Below are positions 1 to 8,534 of a DNA stretch of 64,000 nucleotides, piece by piece. A program made the position numbers and the translations under genes. Under the pieces are notes generated by a model. It ran no database searches, was not told the DNA's origin, and worked only from the letters and a program-made list of their open reading frames with translations. This stretch comes from Flavobacterium soli DSM 19725 (GTDB lineage Bacteria; Bacteroidota; Bacteroidia; Flavobacteriales; Flavobacteriaceae): NCBI RefSeq assembly GCF_000422705.1, contig NZ_AUGO01000008.1, forward strand, positions 207,566 to 271,565, read 5' to 3'. Each line of letters opens with the position of its first letter. Within the stretch, counting starts at the first letter, position 1.

Positions 1-2346
1 TTTACGGTTTCGGGAAGTATCAGTGGTTTGGGAACTTCAATTTCAAATCTTGGTTTGATGTTCACTCCAGATCCGGCAAGTAATTCAGCTTATACACCAT
101 CTCCAATTTTTGATTTTGAAACTTCAACTTATTCTGTTCAATTAGAACCCAATATACAATATACCATCACGGCCCAAGGTGTAAATGATTTTGAAATAAT
201 TGCAAATACAGTGACGGTTTCAAGTCAAGATACTTTTGATATTGTTTTTACTCCAAAACCGGTCTATCCAGTAACAATCACAACAACAGGTTTGACTGAA
301 AATCAATTAAGCGACTTGCAATTGACGTTTACCAATTTAAACGAAAGTGGATACAGCTATACATTTGAGGAGTTGAATTCGATTGCATTACGAAACGGAA
401 CTTACGGAATTTCCTTCAGCGGATTGGATAATCATCCTGTTGAATTGGGATTAACATCAAATTTAGGTGTAAATGGGGTTGGGACTTCAAAAACGATAAA
501 CTTCAATCCAGTGACGGTTTGGTCGTTTAATGATAAAGCAATCAATTCCAGTACAACTGCTTATTATAAAGGTATGGTGTTGACAGGTCAGGTTTCAACC
601 GTAACCAGTTCGGGGCATTTGACTGCAAAAACCGAAGCGACAATGCAAGTTCCAATACTTCCCAACCAAAAGGTTATAGTGTCCTACTATTATTCGGCTA
701 ATTTTTCGATTGAAGGGGGAGCTTCAATTACTACAGCATCTAACAGCACTTCAATCGTAGAAAATGTCGAATATGTTTATACTGGAATTACACCCGGAAA
801 TGTAACCATCACCGTTGGTGGTCCATCCAATCTGACTAGTTATTTTACAGAAGTAAAAACGGTTCCCAATGTTGCCTACAGCCCTATAATTACAGTTGGA
901 GTTGATAAGCAATATCAAACCATTAACGACGCGCTTTTGGCAGTTTCAAACATGACAAGAACCAATACAGATAGGGTAACCATCATGATTGATTCAGGAA
1001 ATTATGAAGAAATGTTGGTTATCAATCAAGCAAATATCACTTTGAAAAATGCCTCTACAACTCCAAATATTGACTTGATAAACGGTGGGGTTGACATAAC
1101 GGATGGTGCTGTAAGAGTCACATCCTATTATGGTCATGGATATAGCTATTACAGTATGGCATCCAATCAGAAATGGAACCAGCAAACCTTGGATGTGAAT
1201 TTGGCCAACGGAAATTTTTCCTATCAAAATGCTGGAGCCGGAACCACGAATGGTTCTTTTTGGAACGCTACAGTTGTGGTAAATGCAAATGGTTTTGAAG
1301 CAGAAGATATTATTTTCGAAAATTCGTTCAACCAATACATCTCAATAAAAGAATCTCAGGATGTGGTTGTGGCTTGGTCATCGGGAAGTCCGGGAGTAAG
1401 GCCTACAAATAGCGGAAACACAGAGGTCCAAAACAAGACATTTGTAGAAAGAGCGGCGGCTTTGGCTGTCAACAATAATGTTCAGAAAGTTGTTTTAAAT
1501 AAATGTAGGGTTGTTGGCCGTCAAGATTCTTTTTTTGGTGGAACTGGAGCTAGGGTTGCGGTATATAAAGGAACGGTCATGGGGGCTGTCGATTATATTT
1601 TTGGAGCTATGGATGCGGTTTTCTATAAGACAGAATTAAGTATGAATACAAGCGATCAATCCAGTGATGTTTCTTATATAACTGCTGCACAACAAGCATC
1701 GGGTAGGGGATATTTGATGTTTGAATGCACGGTTACTACAGCTGAACCTTTAATTGAAACGGCTTCAGTATATCGATCAAAACCGGGATATTTTGGACGT
1801 CCTTGGTTGGCCACTACCAGCGAAGTTGTTTTTTATAATACTACTATTGAAACTACAAATTTTCCAGGTTATGAAGGAAATTCATTGATTCTACCTTTAG
1901 GTTGGCAAAATACCTTGGGAGGAACATCAAGCGGAATGTATGAATACGGAACAATTGAAAACTCAGGGATTGATAATTCTTTGACTCGTGCCAATTGGGC
2001 AACAAATCTTGTAACCCCTGTGCTAAATGATGGCACTTCAATTACAACATTCAATTTTACAAAAGGTACCGATGATTGGGATCCTTTTCCGGAACTAATC
2101 AATAATGACCTGGGAGTTGGGATGTATAATCCACAATCGGAGGTGAAAGTTTTTGCGGTTGACAGTTCAATTTACATTCAGAATGTCTTGCATAAAACAC
2201 AAGTCAATGTATATGCGGTTAATGGGGTTTTGGTAAAATCATCAGAGATAGTAAGTGACAGTAACATTGACATTAGTGATGGTATTTGGATTGTAGTGCT
2301 GAAATCTACGGCTGGATATAAAGCTGTAAAAGTAATAACCCATTGA
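1..2346 (+). CDS. Pectinesterase (CE8), secreted, T9SS cargo; 5' end outside window
   Basis: The reading frame is open to base 1, so the N-terminus and any signal peptide are missing. The catalytic part is a right-handed beta-helix of pectin methylesterase type, which removes methyl esters from homogalacturonan. It shows GRQDS (Asp codon at 1525-1527), VDYIFG (catalytic Asp codon 1591-1593) and GRPW (1795-1806), the conserved CE8 residues. Before it come beta-rich repeats and a jelly-roll-like stretch starting near VWSFND (about base 520) that resembles modules of the two neighbouring genes. The last ~70 residues form a T9SS type A sorting domain (VNVYAVNGVLVKS), so the protein should be exported and released or anchored at the cell surface. 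A long multi-domain N-terminus is inferred. Function is well supported; the missing start is beyond the window. Confidence 0.9.
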   Translation, partial: FTVSGSISGLGTSISNLGLMFTPDPASNSAYTPSPIFDFETSTYSVQLEPNIQYTITAQGVNDFEIIANTVTVSSQDTFDIVFTPKPVYPVTITTTGLTENQLSDLQLTFTNLNESGYSYTFEELNSIALRNGTYGISFSGLDNHPVELGLTSNLGVNGVGTSKTINFNPVTVWSFNDKAINSSTTAYYKGMVLTGQVSTVTSSGHLTAKTEATMQVPILPNQKVIVSYYYSANFSIEGGASITTASNSTSIVENVEYVYTGITPGNVTITVGGPSNLTSYFTEVKTVPNVAYSPIITVGVDKQYQTINDALLAVSNMTRTNTDRVTIMIDSGNYEEMLVINQANITLKNASTTPNIDLINGGVDITDGAVRVTSYYGHGYSYYSMASNQKWNQQTLDVNLANGNFSYQNAGAGTTNGSFWNATVVVNANGFEAEDIIFENSFNQYISIKESQDVVVAWSSGSPGVRPTNSGNTEVQNKTFVERAAALAVNNNVQKVVLNKCRVVGRQDSFFGGTGARVAVYKGTVMGAVDYIFGAMDAVFYKTELSMNTSDQSSDVSYITAAQQASGRGYLMFECTVTTAEPLIETASVYRSKPGYFGRPWLATTSEVVFYNTTIETTNFPGYEGNSLILPLGWQNTLGGTSSGMYEYGTIENSGIDNSLTRANWATNLVTPVLNDGTSITTFNFTKGTDDWDPFPELINNDLGVGMYNPQSEVKVFAVDSSIYIQNVLHKTQVNVYAVNGVLVKSSEIVSDSNIDISDGIWIVVLKSTAGYKAVKVITH

Positions 2347-2422
2347 TAGGATTGCAATTCTAGCAATCATTTTATTTTTCATCTATTTAAATCAATTTTT
2401 CATAAAAATTAACGCCTATTTT

Positions 2423-2467
2423 TTTGTAGATCAAAATTATATAATTACTTTTATGTAATCGATTGTA
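2423..2467 (+). promoter_or_regulatory. Promoter with abutting palindromic operator (pectin site 1)
   Basis: A -33 element TTTG (2423-2426) is followed after 19 bases by TACTTTTA (2446-2453), a 7/8 match to the Bacteroidetes -7 box TAnnTTTG. Directly next to it is TGTAATCGATTGTA (2454-2467), a near-perfect copy of the palindrome also found in front of the PL1 gene and the esterase operon. An operator here would cover the start of transcription. The regulator is not in the window; a LacI-family protein is a guess from the central CG of the palindrome. Confidence 0.7.
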
Positions 2468-2501
2468 TAAATTTTTTAATCAACATTTTAAACTATTAAT
2501 T

Positions 2502-3299
2502 ATGAAAAAAACATTACTATTCTCAATTTTTGCATCTTTCCTTTGTTCGACTATGTCCTATTCCCAGACAAAAGTTTGGGATTTTGGAAATGATAGTGAT
2601 ACTTGGCCTTTAAGTTCAGGAATTTCTTCTGAAGTGATTGTTGATAATTTGGGCTTGTTTCCAATTGCAACCAATACCAATTTCGCTGCAGTTACTGCTC
2701 AAAACAACACTTTTTCTGATGGTTATACATCAGTAAATCGTTTCCAAATGAATGGTGGAGGTGGTGTTACAGCTCCAGATTATATGCCTATTCAACGTTT
2801 TTTATATTTTGATGTAGATAGTGATTGTGTCGTAAAAGTATGGTTCAAGACGGGAAGCAATGGTGCCGTAAGAACTGTCATGGTAACAGATGGTACCTCT
2901 TTGGTAGGAAGTGCTACAACAAATACGGGTTCCAATACTGATACAGCAATTATTACTGCAAATTACACGGGAACAGGCGGAAGACTTTATATTTATGGTG
3001 ACGGAACAGCCAACAACTTGATGAAAGTCCAGGTTACTGGTGCAACCGTTAGCACAACTACCTTGTCGAAAGATGATTTCCATGCAAATGTTTCGAACGT
3101 TTTTTCTGATGGAAACAAGGTATATTTAAGCAATATTAAATCAAATACAGAAGTAAAAGTTTATAGTGTTACTGGGGCTTTAGTAAAATCTTTTGCTACT
3201 TCATCAGATATAGATTTCCAATTGGATCAAGGTCTATTTATCGTTAACGTAAAATCAGCTGAAGGTGCTGAAAAATCAGTTAAAGTTGCCTTGAAATAA
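2502..3299 (+). CDS. Secreted pectate-lyase-accessory-like module protein, T9SS cargo
   Basis: The start chosen is the ATG at 2502, which begins a clear signal peptide (MKKTLLFSIFASFLCSTMSYSQ); an upstream TTG at 2463 lies inside the operator and is unlikely. The mature protein begins KVWDFGNDSDTWPL and continues as a beta-rich jelly-roll-like domain of about 170 residues, similar in style to C-terminal modules of flavobacterial pectate lyases and to a part of the pectinesterase just upstream. There is no recognisable catalytic domain. The last ~75 residues are a T9SS type A domain (VKVYSVTGALVKSF). It has its own promoter with the shared operator, so it probably belongs to the pectin response. 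It may be a free-standing carbohydrate-binding or surface-retention module; that role is inference. Confidence 0.75.
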   Translation: MKKTLLFSIFASFLCSTMSYSQTKVWDFGNDSDTWPLSSGISSEVIVDNLGLFPIATNTNFAAVTAQNNTFSDGYTSVNRFQMNGGGGVTAPDYMPIQRFLYFDVDSDCVVKVWFKTGSNGAVRTVMVTDGTSLVGSATTNTGSNTDTAIITANYTGTGGRLYIYGDGTANNLMKVQVTGATVSTTTLSKDDFHANVSNVFSDGNKVYLSNIKSNTEVKVYSVTGALVKSFATSSDIDFQLDQGLFIVNVKSAEGAEKSVKVALK

Positions 3300-3348
3300 T
3301 TTTGCATTAAATTAGATAGTTAGGTTTAATAAATTGTGTTTTTTAAGA

Positions 3349-3379
3349 AGCAGTAAATGAAAATTTACTGCTTTTTTTT
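3349..3379 (+). terminator. Rho-independent terminator
   Basis: The arms AGCAGTAAA (3349-3357) and TTTACTGCT (3364-3372) form a 9-bp stem with a 6-base loop, followed by a run of T. It ends the transcript of the accessory-module gene. Confidence 0.85.
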
Positions 3380-3410
3380 GGCGTTTGATGAGATGAGATA
3401 TGAATTAAAT

Positions 3411-3424
3411 ATTAATCGATTACA
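3411..3424. promoter_or_regulatory. Isolated copy of the pectin palindrome
   Basis: ATTAATCGATTACA matches 12 of 14 positions of TGTAATCGATTACA. Unlike the other three copies it has no TAnnTTTG box next to it on either strand and no gene start nearby. It may be an auxiliary site or a remnant of a lost promoter. Confidence 0.4.
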
Positions 3425-3641
3425 ATGTTGAAGCTTACTAAGATGGTATCAAAATAAAAGATAACAAACAATAACAAAAAATGATGACACTAATTGCATG
3501 AATTTCTGCGAATTAATTGGTTGAAATCTGTATTGGAAAATAGATTTCAAATCTATTGTAGTTTAGCCAAAATTAATTTGTGAAATTAGTGAAAGCTTGC
3601 AAATGCATATCTAGTAAGGATGGCGTTATGCTTTCCTTAAA

Positions 3642-3675
3642 AAAAGGCCCTTTCAAAATCATGAAAGGGCCTTTT
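3642..3675 (-). terminator. Rho-independent terminator of the PL1 gene
   Basis: A 13-bp perfect stem (3642-3654 with 3663-3675, core AAGGCCCTTTC) has an 8-base loop and is flanked by A/T runs on both sides. It lies just after the pectate lyase stop codon on the minus strand and could work in both directions. Confidence 0.85.
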
Positions 3676-3702
3676 AAATGAATATAATTAAATCGCATTA
3701 AA

Positions 3703-6186
3703 TTACTTCTTGTTTATCTTCTTATCAAAAACACCTTCATTGGTTTGAATCTTAACCAAATATATACCACTGCTCAATTCGCTAATATCAATTTTAGCAG
3801 TATTGTCTCTGATTGTTTTAACCAGTTGCCCGAGAATACTATAAACCGAAATACTCTGAATAATTTGATTGTCTGAAAGTGAAATGTTCAGCTCATTTGT
3901 AACAGGATTTGGATATAAAGCGATATCATTTTTGGTAAAATCATTTGTTCCCAGGGAACTGTATTGGGTTTTGATGTAGTATAAATTCGTAGTACCTCCT
4001 TTTGTGATTGTGTTGGTTCCTGCAGGAACGTTCGGGATAATTGCTACACCTGAAGAGGCTGTGTGATTGACACCATTAAGCTTAATAACGCCATTAAAGG
4101 TTGGATCAAAAACCAATGTTAATGTTGAAGGAATTAAAGTAGTATAAGTAATTACGGTCGGAGTTTCAATCTTTAAACGGGCCGTCAATGTCAAATCATC
4201 ATACGTGGTTAGTCCTGGATTTGAATTCATATTGGCAGATGTAAAGCTGTAGAAAGAACTCGTTAATCCCGAAGTGGTAAAATTATGGATTTCATCTCCA
4301 GTAGGAGGAAGTCCAATAGTTATCGAACCAGAGCCAGATACTGAAGTTCCTGATGTTCCGGTTGTGGCAATAGTAAAAGTTATATCACCCGTTGGTGTCC
4401 CGGATACTGTAACGGTTTTGTCGGTCATATTTTTAACGAAATCAATCCCAAAAGCCGGTAATCCGGTAACGGTTACATCGGTTGCGGTTCCGCCCCAGGT
4501 GAAAACCATAGTGCTTATTGTACTTCCTTCGGTAACAGTTTGCTCGTTGTTTTCAGGAATAATCAAGGTTTGACTACTTTCAATTGGGGTTATTCCTTGA
4601 ATCGCTACCAACGAGGATGTATATCCATTTAAAAGTGCCATCAGGCCTGCATTTACAGCTGAGTGGGTATCATCGATTGCATTGTTGAAAGTCCAACTGA
4701 TATCTCCTCCAGAAACCCTTCCAGAATAGAGCATTACATTATCTTTTGCAATTGCTGGAGCGTCAATAACTAAGTCGTTTATATATAATGTCGCATCGGT
4801 ATCAAAATTATTATAAGGAGTATTGCCCTGAAAAGAAGTGATGGTATTACTTACAACTTCGTTTCTTGTAGTAGCTACATAAGCGTCAAACTGACTAGGA
4901 TTTGTTGTAGCATTGTAAGGAAGAAAGCTTGTTTGTCCGCTCATTTCATTGTTGAAAGCTTTAATAATTCCGCCATTTTCTCCCGAGAATGTTCCATTTG
5001 CACCACCTAGGATATCGGTTCCTTGTTTGGAAATCATCATAGGGTATTTGCAAGTGCGGAAAAAATTCCCTTCTACAAAAACCGATGAACCCAATGTGGA
5101 TCCTACGCCATATTTAGAAATTCCGTCAAAATAATTGTTGTAAACGTGTGCTGAATAATAGCGAACCCTTGGATGACGCGAATCTGAATGATCAAACCAG
5201 TTGTGATGGTAGGTGATATACAATCCTGAAGTGGTATTTTCGCTTAAACCCAAAAGACACGATTTTCCTGTATCCCAAAAATGATTATAGGAAAAAGTAA
5301 CATAAGTAGATTTTTTGCAATCCAATGAACCATCGCCCTTCACTTGATCGGCATCTCCACCAGGAGCTCCATAAAACATATCGCAATGATGCACCCATAC
5401 ATATTCATTGTCTTGTTGAAGGCTAACATTGTCGCCTTCGCTTGCATTTGTAAGCATAAATCCAAGATTTCTGACCTCTATATTCGATCCTTTCTTGATG
5501 CGTAATCCCCATCCGTTGACTAATGCATCTGAACCCACACCTTCAAAAGTGATAGAACCATTAATATTGTTGTCATTTTCAATCACGATGTCGCCACTAA
5601 GCATATAATTCAAATCAGTAATATTCCCTATCAATCTCACAATCAGCGGACGATTGTCATCTCCTTTTTTGTAACCGTCCAAAATGGTTTGCAAACCCAC
5701 ACAAGGATTGTTATTGGCTCCGACTACTACAAGCGAAACCGTGTTTTTTGTCTCTTCGGAAATGTATAGAATAACAGCATTAGTTTTTACAGTTCCATCA
5801 AGATTGTAGCCTCCTGGAATTTTATTATTGCTGTGTGCGAAACCATTTCGGTCATGGGCCAAAACCGTAACACTTTCAGAAATCGTTGCTTCTCCTTCTA
5901 TATTGGCTGTAACGGGAACCACTTTTAAAGTATAATTTCCTGCCGAAAGCCCGAGTACATCTGCCCGAAAATAGCTTCCATAACTCCTAATCAGTTGGGT
6001 GTCGATTATTTGGTCGGTCAAACCGCCACCAGTGTAGTAAACATTATAACTGTCAACACCTTCAACAGGGCTCCAAGTAACATATGCTGTTTCTAGCCAA
6101 CCTGTTGCTTGCGTGATGGTAACGTTTTGTGCCTTCATTTGAAAGGAAAATAAAAACAATAACGTTAACTGTACTATTTTTTTCAT
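3703..6186 (-). CDS. Pectate lyase, PL1 family, secreted, T9SS cargo
   Basis: This 827-residue protein has a signal peptide ending near FQMKAQ-20, a fibronectin-III-like domain (about 25-110) and a PL1 parallel beta-helix (about 150-400). Seen motifs are VWVHH (263-267), the Asp-rich calcium-binding stretch near 278-289, ITYHHNWFDHS (324-334) and SRHPRVR (336-342), which carries the catalytic Arg. PL1 enzymes cleave de-esterified homogalacturonan by beta-elimination using Ca2+. After the helix come a Put-Ig-like domain (NNEQTVTEGS), a jelly-roll-like module (IHNFTTSG onward) and a T9SS type A domain (IALYPNPVTNEL). It is divergent from the esterase operon and has its own copy of the shared operator. 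Substrate preference among pectins cannot be read from the sequence. Confidence 0.93.
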   Translation of the reverse strand: MKKIVQLTLLFLFSFQMKAQNVTITQATGWLETAYVTWSPVEGVDSYNVYYTGGGLTDQIIDTQLIRSYGSYFRADVLGLSAGNYTLKVVPVTANIEGEATISESVTVLAHDRNGFAHSNNKIPGGYNLDGTVKTNAVILYISEETKNTVSLVVVGANNNPCVGLQTILDGYKKGDDNRPLIVRLIGNITDLNYMLSGDIVIENDNNINGSITFEGVGSDALVNGWGLRIKKGSNIEVRNLGFMLTNASEGDNVSLQQDNEYVWVHHCDMFYGAPGGDADQVKGDGSLDCKKSTYVTFSYNHFWDTGKSCLLGLSENTTSGLYITYHHNWFDHSDSRHPRVRYYSAHVYNNYFDGISKYGVGSTLGSSVFVEGNFFRTCKYPMMISKQGTDILGGANGTFSGENGGIIKAFNNEMSGQTSFLPYNATTNPSQFDAYVATTRNEVVSNTITSFQGNTPYNNFDTDATLYINDLVIDAPAIAKDNVMLYSGRVSGGDISWTFNNAIDDTHSAVNAGLMALLNGYTSSLVAIQGITPIESSQTLIIPENNEQTVTEGSTISTMVFTWGGTATDVTVTGLPAFGIDFVKNMTDKTVTVSGTPTGDITFTIATTGTSGTSVSGSGSITIGLPPTGDEIHNFTTSGLTSSFYSFTSANMNSNPGLTTYDDLTLTARLKIETPTVITYTTLIPSTLTLVFDPTFNGVIKLNGVNHTASSGVAIIPNVPAGTNTITKGGTTNLYYIKTQYSSLGTNDFTKNDIALYPNPVTNELNISLSDNQIIQSISVYSILGQLVKTIRDNTAKIDISELSSGIYLVKIQTNEGVFDKKINKK

Positions 6187-6217
6187 AAGATAATTTTTGA
6201 TAAGCTATAAAATTTTA

Positions 6218-6262
6218 TGTAATGGATTACACAAAATTATAAATTATAAAATAACAATCCAA
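6218..6262 (-). promoter_or_regulatory. PL1 promoter with abutting palindromic operator (pectin site 2)
   Basis: Read on the minus strand, TTG (6262-6260) is followed after 20 bases by TAATTTTG (6239-6232), a perfect TAnnTTTG box, and then at once by TGTAATCCATTACA (6231-6218). The arms TGTAAT/ATTACA are perfect. The layout is the same as at the two plus-strand sites. Confidence 0.75.
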
Positions 6263-6585
6263 TGTTTTTATGCTAAATAAAAATAAAACCAAAATATTTT
6301 ATGATAAATTCAATGTATATAAGACTTTATAAGGAAATCTATTCATTAAGGATATTCTTGTTTAGGTGAATTTAAGATCTAAACGTATGGGACTGCTGAC
6401 TCTAATAGAAAAATATTTAGCTTTAAAATGTCATTTTCTCCTATTTTTTATAATTTAATGGAATATTGATGGTTTTTAAAGTTCAGTTTATATTCTCTTT
6501 TTTTAATGATATTATTATTTTGTGCCCTATTATCAATACGATATTAATTTTTGGTCTAATATTTTTATTAATATAGTATTTTTAG

Positions 6586-6607
6586 TATTTTTGTGTAATC
6601 GATTACT
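6586..6607 (+). promoter_or_regulatory. Esterase-operon promoter with abutting palindromic operator (pectin site 3)
   Basis: TATTTTTG (6586-6593) fits TAnnTTTG exactly and is followed without gap by TGTAATCGATTACT (6594-6607), 13/14 to the shared palindrome. No convincing -33 TTTG is present at the usual distance, so this promoter may need help or be weak. Confidence 0.7.
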
Positions 6608-6646
6608 TTTTTTAAATAAGTTTTTTGAACAAATTTTATATTTTTA

Positions 6647-7555
6647 ATGTTTAAAAAATTAATAATGAGATATTTAGTTATTTTTTTTGTTTTAATGAAT
6701 TTGAATTTGGCTTCTGGTCAGGTTACAAAGGATACTTCCTTTACTATTTTATCAGAATATAAAAAGCAACTAAAAAAATATCCTTCTATAAAAATTGTAG
6801 AACCTCAAAGGAATCCATTGGTTTTGGAACAAAAAGATATTGTTTATACTTATCAAAAACGACCTTTACACCTTGATGCCTATCTTTTTAAGTCCAATAA
6901 AAAACTTCCAGCGGTTGTAATGCTTCACGGTGGCGGATGGAAATCGGGCGATAAATCGATGCTAGAACCATTTGCAGAAAAAATCACATTAAATGGATAT
7001 CAATGTTTTGCTATCGAATACCGTTTATCCGATGAAGCTCAATATCCTGCAGGAATTGATGATGTACTAAAGGCCATTACATTTATTAAAAATAATGCTG
7101 AAAGATTTAATGTTGATACTTCCAAAATTGTAATTCTAGGACAATCTTCTGGAGCTCAAATGGCTTCTTTGATCGGAACAAAATACAATACAGAAGTAAA
7201 TGCAATCATTAACATTGATGGCGTTCTGGCATTTCATCATCCAGAATCATCAGAAGGTAAATATGCCTCGTTATGGCTTGGCGGAACGTATGAGGAAATT
7301 CCCGAAATTTGGATGGATGCATCGGCACTATCTCATACAGACGAAAATACACCGCCCATTTTGTACATCAACAGTCAACACGAACGTTTTCACGCAGGTA
7401 GAAATGATATGAACGAGATATTGAAAAAGCATAAAATTTATTCAAGAATAGAAACCATTCCGGATAGTCCACACACATTTTGGCTGTTTGAGCCGTGGTT
7501 TGACAAAACGGTACAATACACACTCGATTTCCTAAACGAAAAATTAAAATCTTAA
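6647..7555 (+). CDS. Alpha/beta-hydrolase esterase, secreted
   Basis: The 302-residue protein has an N-terminal signal peptide (ending near LASGQ-25) and a carboxylesterase fold of the acetyl-esterase/feruloyl-esterase-like group. The oxyanion motif HGGGW is at 94-98, the nucleophile elbow GQSSG at 165-169 (Ser167) and the likely catalytic His at 276 (DSPHTF). It is the first gene of a five-gene operon of pectin enzymes, so removal of acetyl or other ester groups from pectin side chains or backbone is a reasonable inference; the exact ester is unknown. A second ATG at 6665 would shorten the signal peptide by six residues and cannot be excluded. Confidence 0.85.
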   Translation: MFKKLIMRYLVIFFVLMNLNLASGQVTKDTSFTILSEYKKQLKKYPSIKIVEPQRNPLVLEQKDIVYTYQKRPLHLDAYLFKSNKKLPAVVMLHGGGWKSGDKSMLEPFAEKITLNGYQCFAIEYRLSDEAQYPAGIDDVLKAITFIKNNAERFNVDTSKIVILGQSSGAQMASLIGTKYNTEVNAIINIDGVLAFHHPESSEGKYASLWLGGTYEEIPEIWMDASALSHTDENTPPILYINSQHERFHAGRNDMNEILKKHKIYSRIETIPDSPHTFWLFEPWFDKTVQYTLDFLNEKLKS

Positions 7556-7558
7556 ATA

Positions 7559-8533
7559 ATGAATTCATCCAAATTATTTCTAGCAACTTCAATTGTTTGT
7601 CTATTGGCAAGTTGCAGTTCGAAACAATCAAGTTTGCAATCTAAAAACCAAAAAACCTATGCCGAAATTTCGATAAAAGAAGGAGGAAAATGGAATGGAA
7701 AAAAATACGAAGGTGGTACTTTTAAAAATGTCGAAAATTTAAAAGTTCCCGAAAGCCACACCGATCATTCGTTTTACATTCGCTATGAAGGTCCGGGTTG
7801 GGAAAGCAATAAAGTAGGATACAGGCTTTACCTGGATTGGCGAAATGCGATTGATATTTACGGAAAGAAAACAGATACTTTGGTCTTGTCGCAAGTAGGT
7901 CAGGATGGTTTTGATTCCTATCACAATATGAGCGATTGGGGAGCTGATATTTTAAAAGTGGCCAAGGGTATGGGAGTTGGCTCCATCGGAAGGATTCTCA
8001 ATAACGAAATGCATCATTTTAAGGAAGTAGATTCTACCTTTGCAAAAGTTTCCAATGAAAAGCACAACTCTGAAGTGAAAGTGGATTATTTTGGTTGGAA
8101 AACCAATAACCAAAAAAACAATCTGCAATCGTGGCTGACTATTTTTCCAGACGAACGTTATACGAAACATACGATCCAATCATCTGAATTGATGGACGGA
8201 ATTTGTACAGGGATTGTTAAACTGAATAATCTTCCTGTCATAGAAAAATCAAGTGAAAACAAAAAATGGGCTTATATTGCAACCTATGGCGTTCAAACTC
8301 TTTTTGATGATCAACTTGGAATGGCGGTTTTCTATGAAGTGTCAACTGCCGAAAAACCTTTTGAAGGGCCACATGATCATCTGATTCAGTTTAAACCAAC
8401 AAAAAATAAGATTACGTTCTATTTTCTTGGAGCTTGGGAAAAAGAACCGAACGGCATTAAAAGCAGGGAAGCCTTTATTCACTATTTGGATGAAAATTTA
8501 AAAAAACTAAACGATGGCAATTCACTCAATTAA
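7559..8533 (+). CDS. DUF4861 family lipoprotein
   Basis: The signal sequence ends in a lipobox LLASC (Cys19), so the protein should be a lipoprotein at the outer membrane. The body (YRLYLDWRNAIDIYGKK, FDSYHNMSDWGADILKVAKG) matches the DUF4861 family, which in Bacteroidetes is found in polysaccharide utilisation loci for uronic-acid polymers. Its biochemical activity is not established. It starts three bases after the esterase stop and ends one base before the GH105 start, so it is translated as part of the same operon. A lectin-like or hydrolytic role on pectin fragments is inference. Confidence 0.8.
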   Translation: MNSSKLFLATSIVCLLASCSSKQSSLQSKNQKTYAEISIKEGGKWNGKKYEGGTFKNVENLKVPESHTDHSFYIRYEGPGWESNKVGYRLYLDWRNAIDIYGKKTDTLVLSQVGQDGFDSYHNMSDWGADILKVAKGMGVGSIGRILNNEMHHFKEVDSTFAKVSNEKHNSEVKVDYFGWKTNNQKNNLQSWLTIFPDERYTKHTIQSSELMDGICTGIVKLNNLPVIEKSSENKKWAYIATYGVQTLFDDQLGMAVFYEVSTAEKPFEGPHDHLIQFKPTKNKITFYFLGAWEKEPNGIKSREAFIHYLDENLKKLNDGNSLN

Positions 8534-8534
8534 T

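Larger units (their letters stand above)
3300..3702. other. Intergenic region between convergent genes
   Basis: This gap holds two terminators (3349-3379 and 3642-3675) and an isolated copy of the pectin palindrome (3411-3424). No open frame longer than about ten codons follows the palindrome, so no gene is called. Confidence 0.6.
6187..6646. other. Divergent intergenic region between PL1 gene and esterase operon
   Basis: A very A+T-rich gap of 460 bases with a promoter and operator at each end (6218-6262 on the minus strand, 6586-6607 on the plus strand). Nothing else was recognised in the middle. Confidence 0.6.
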
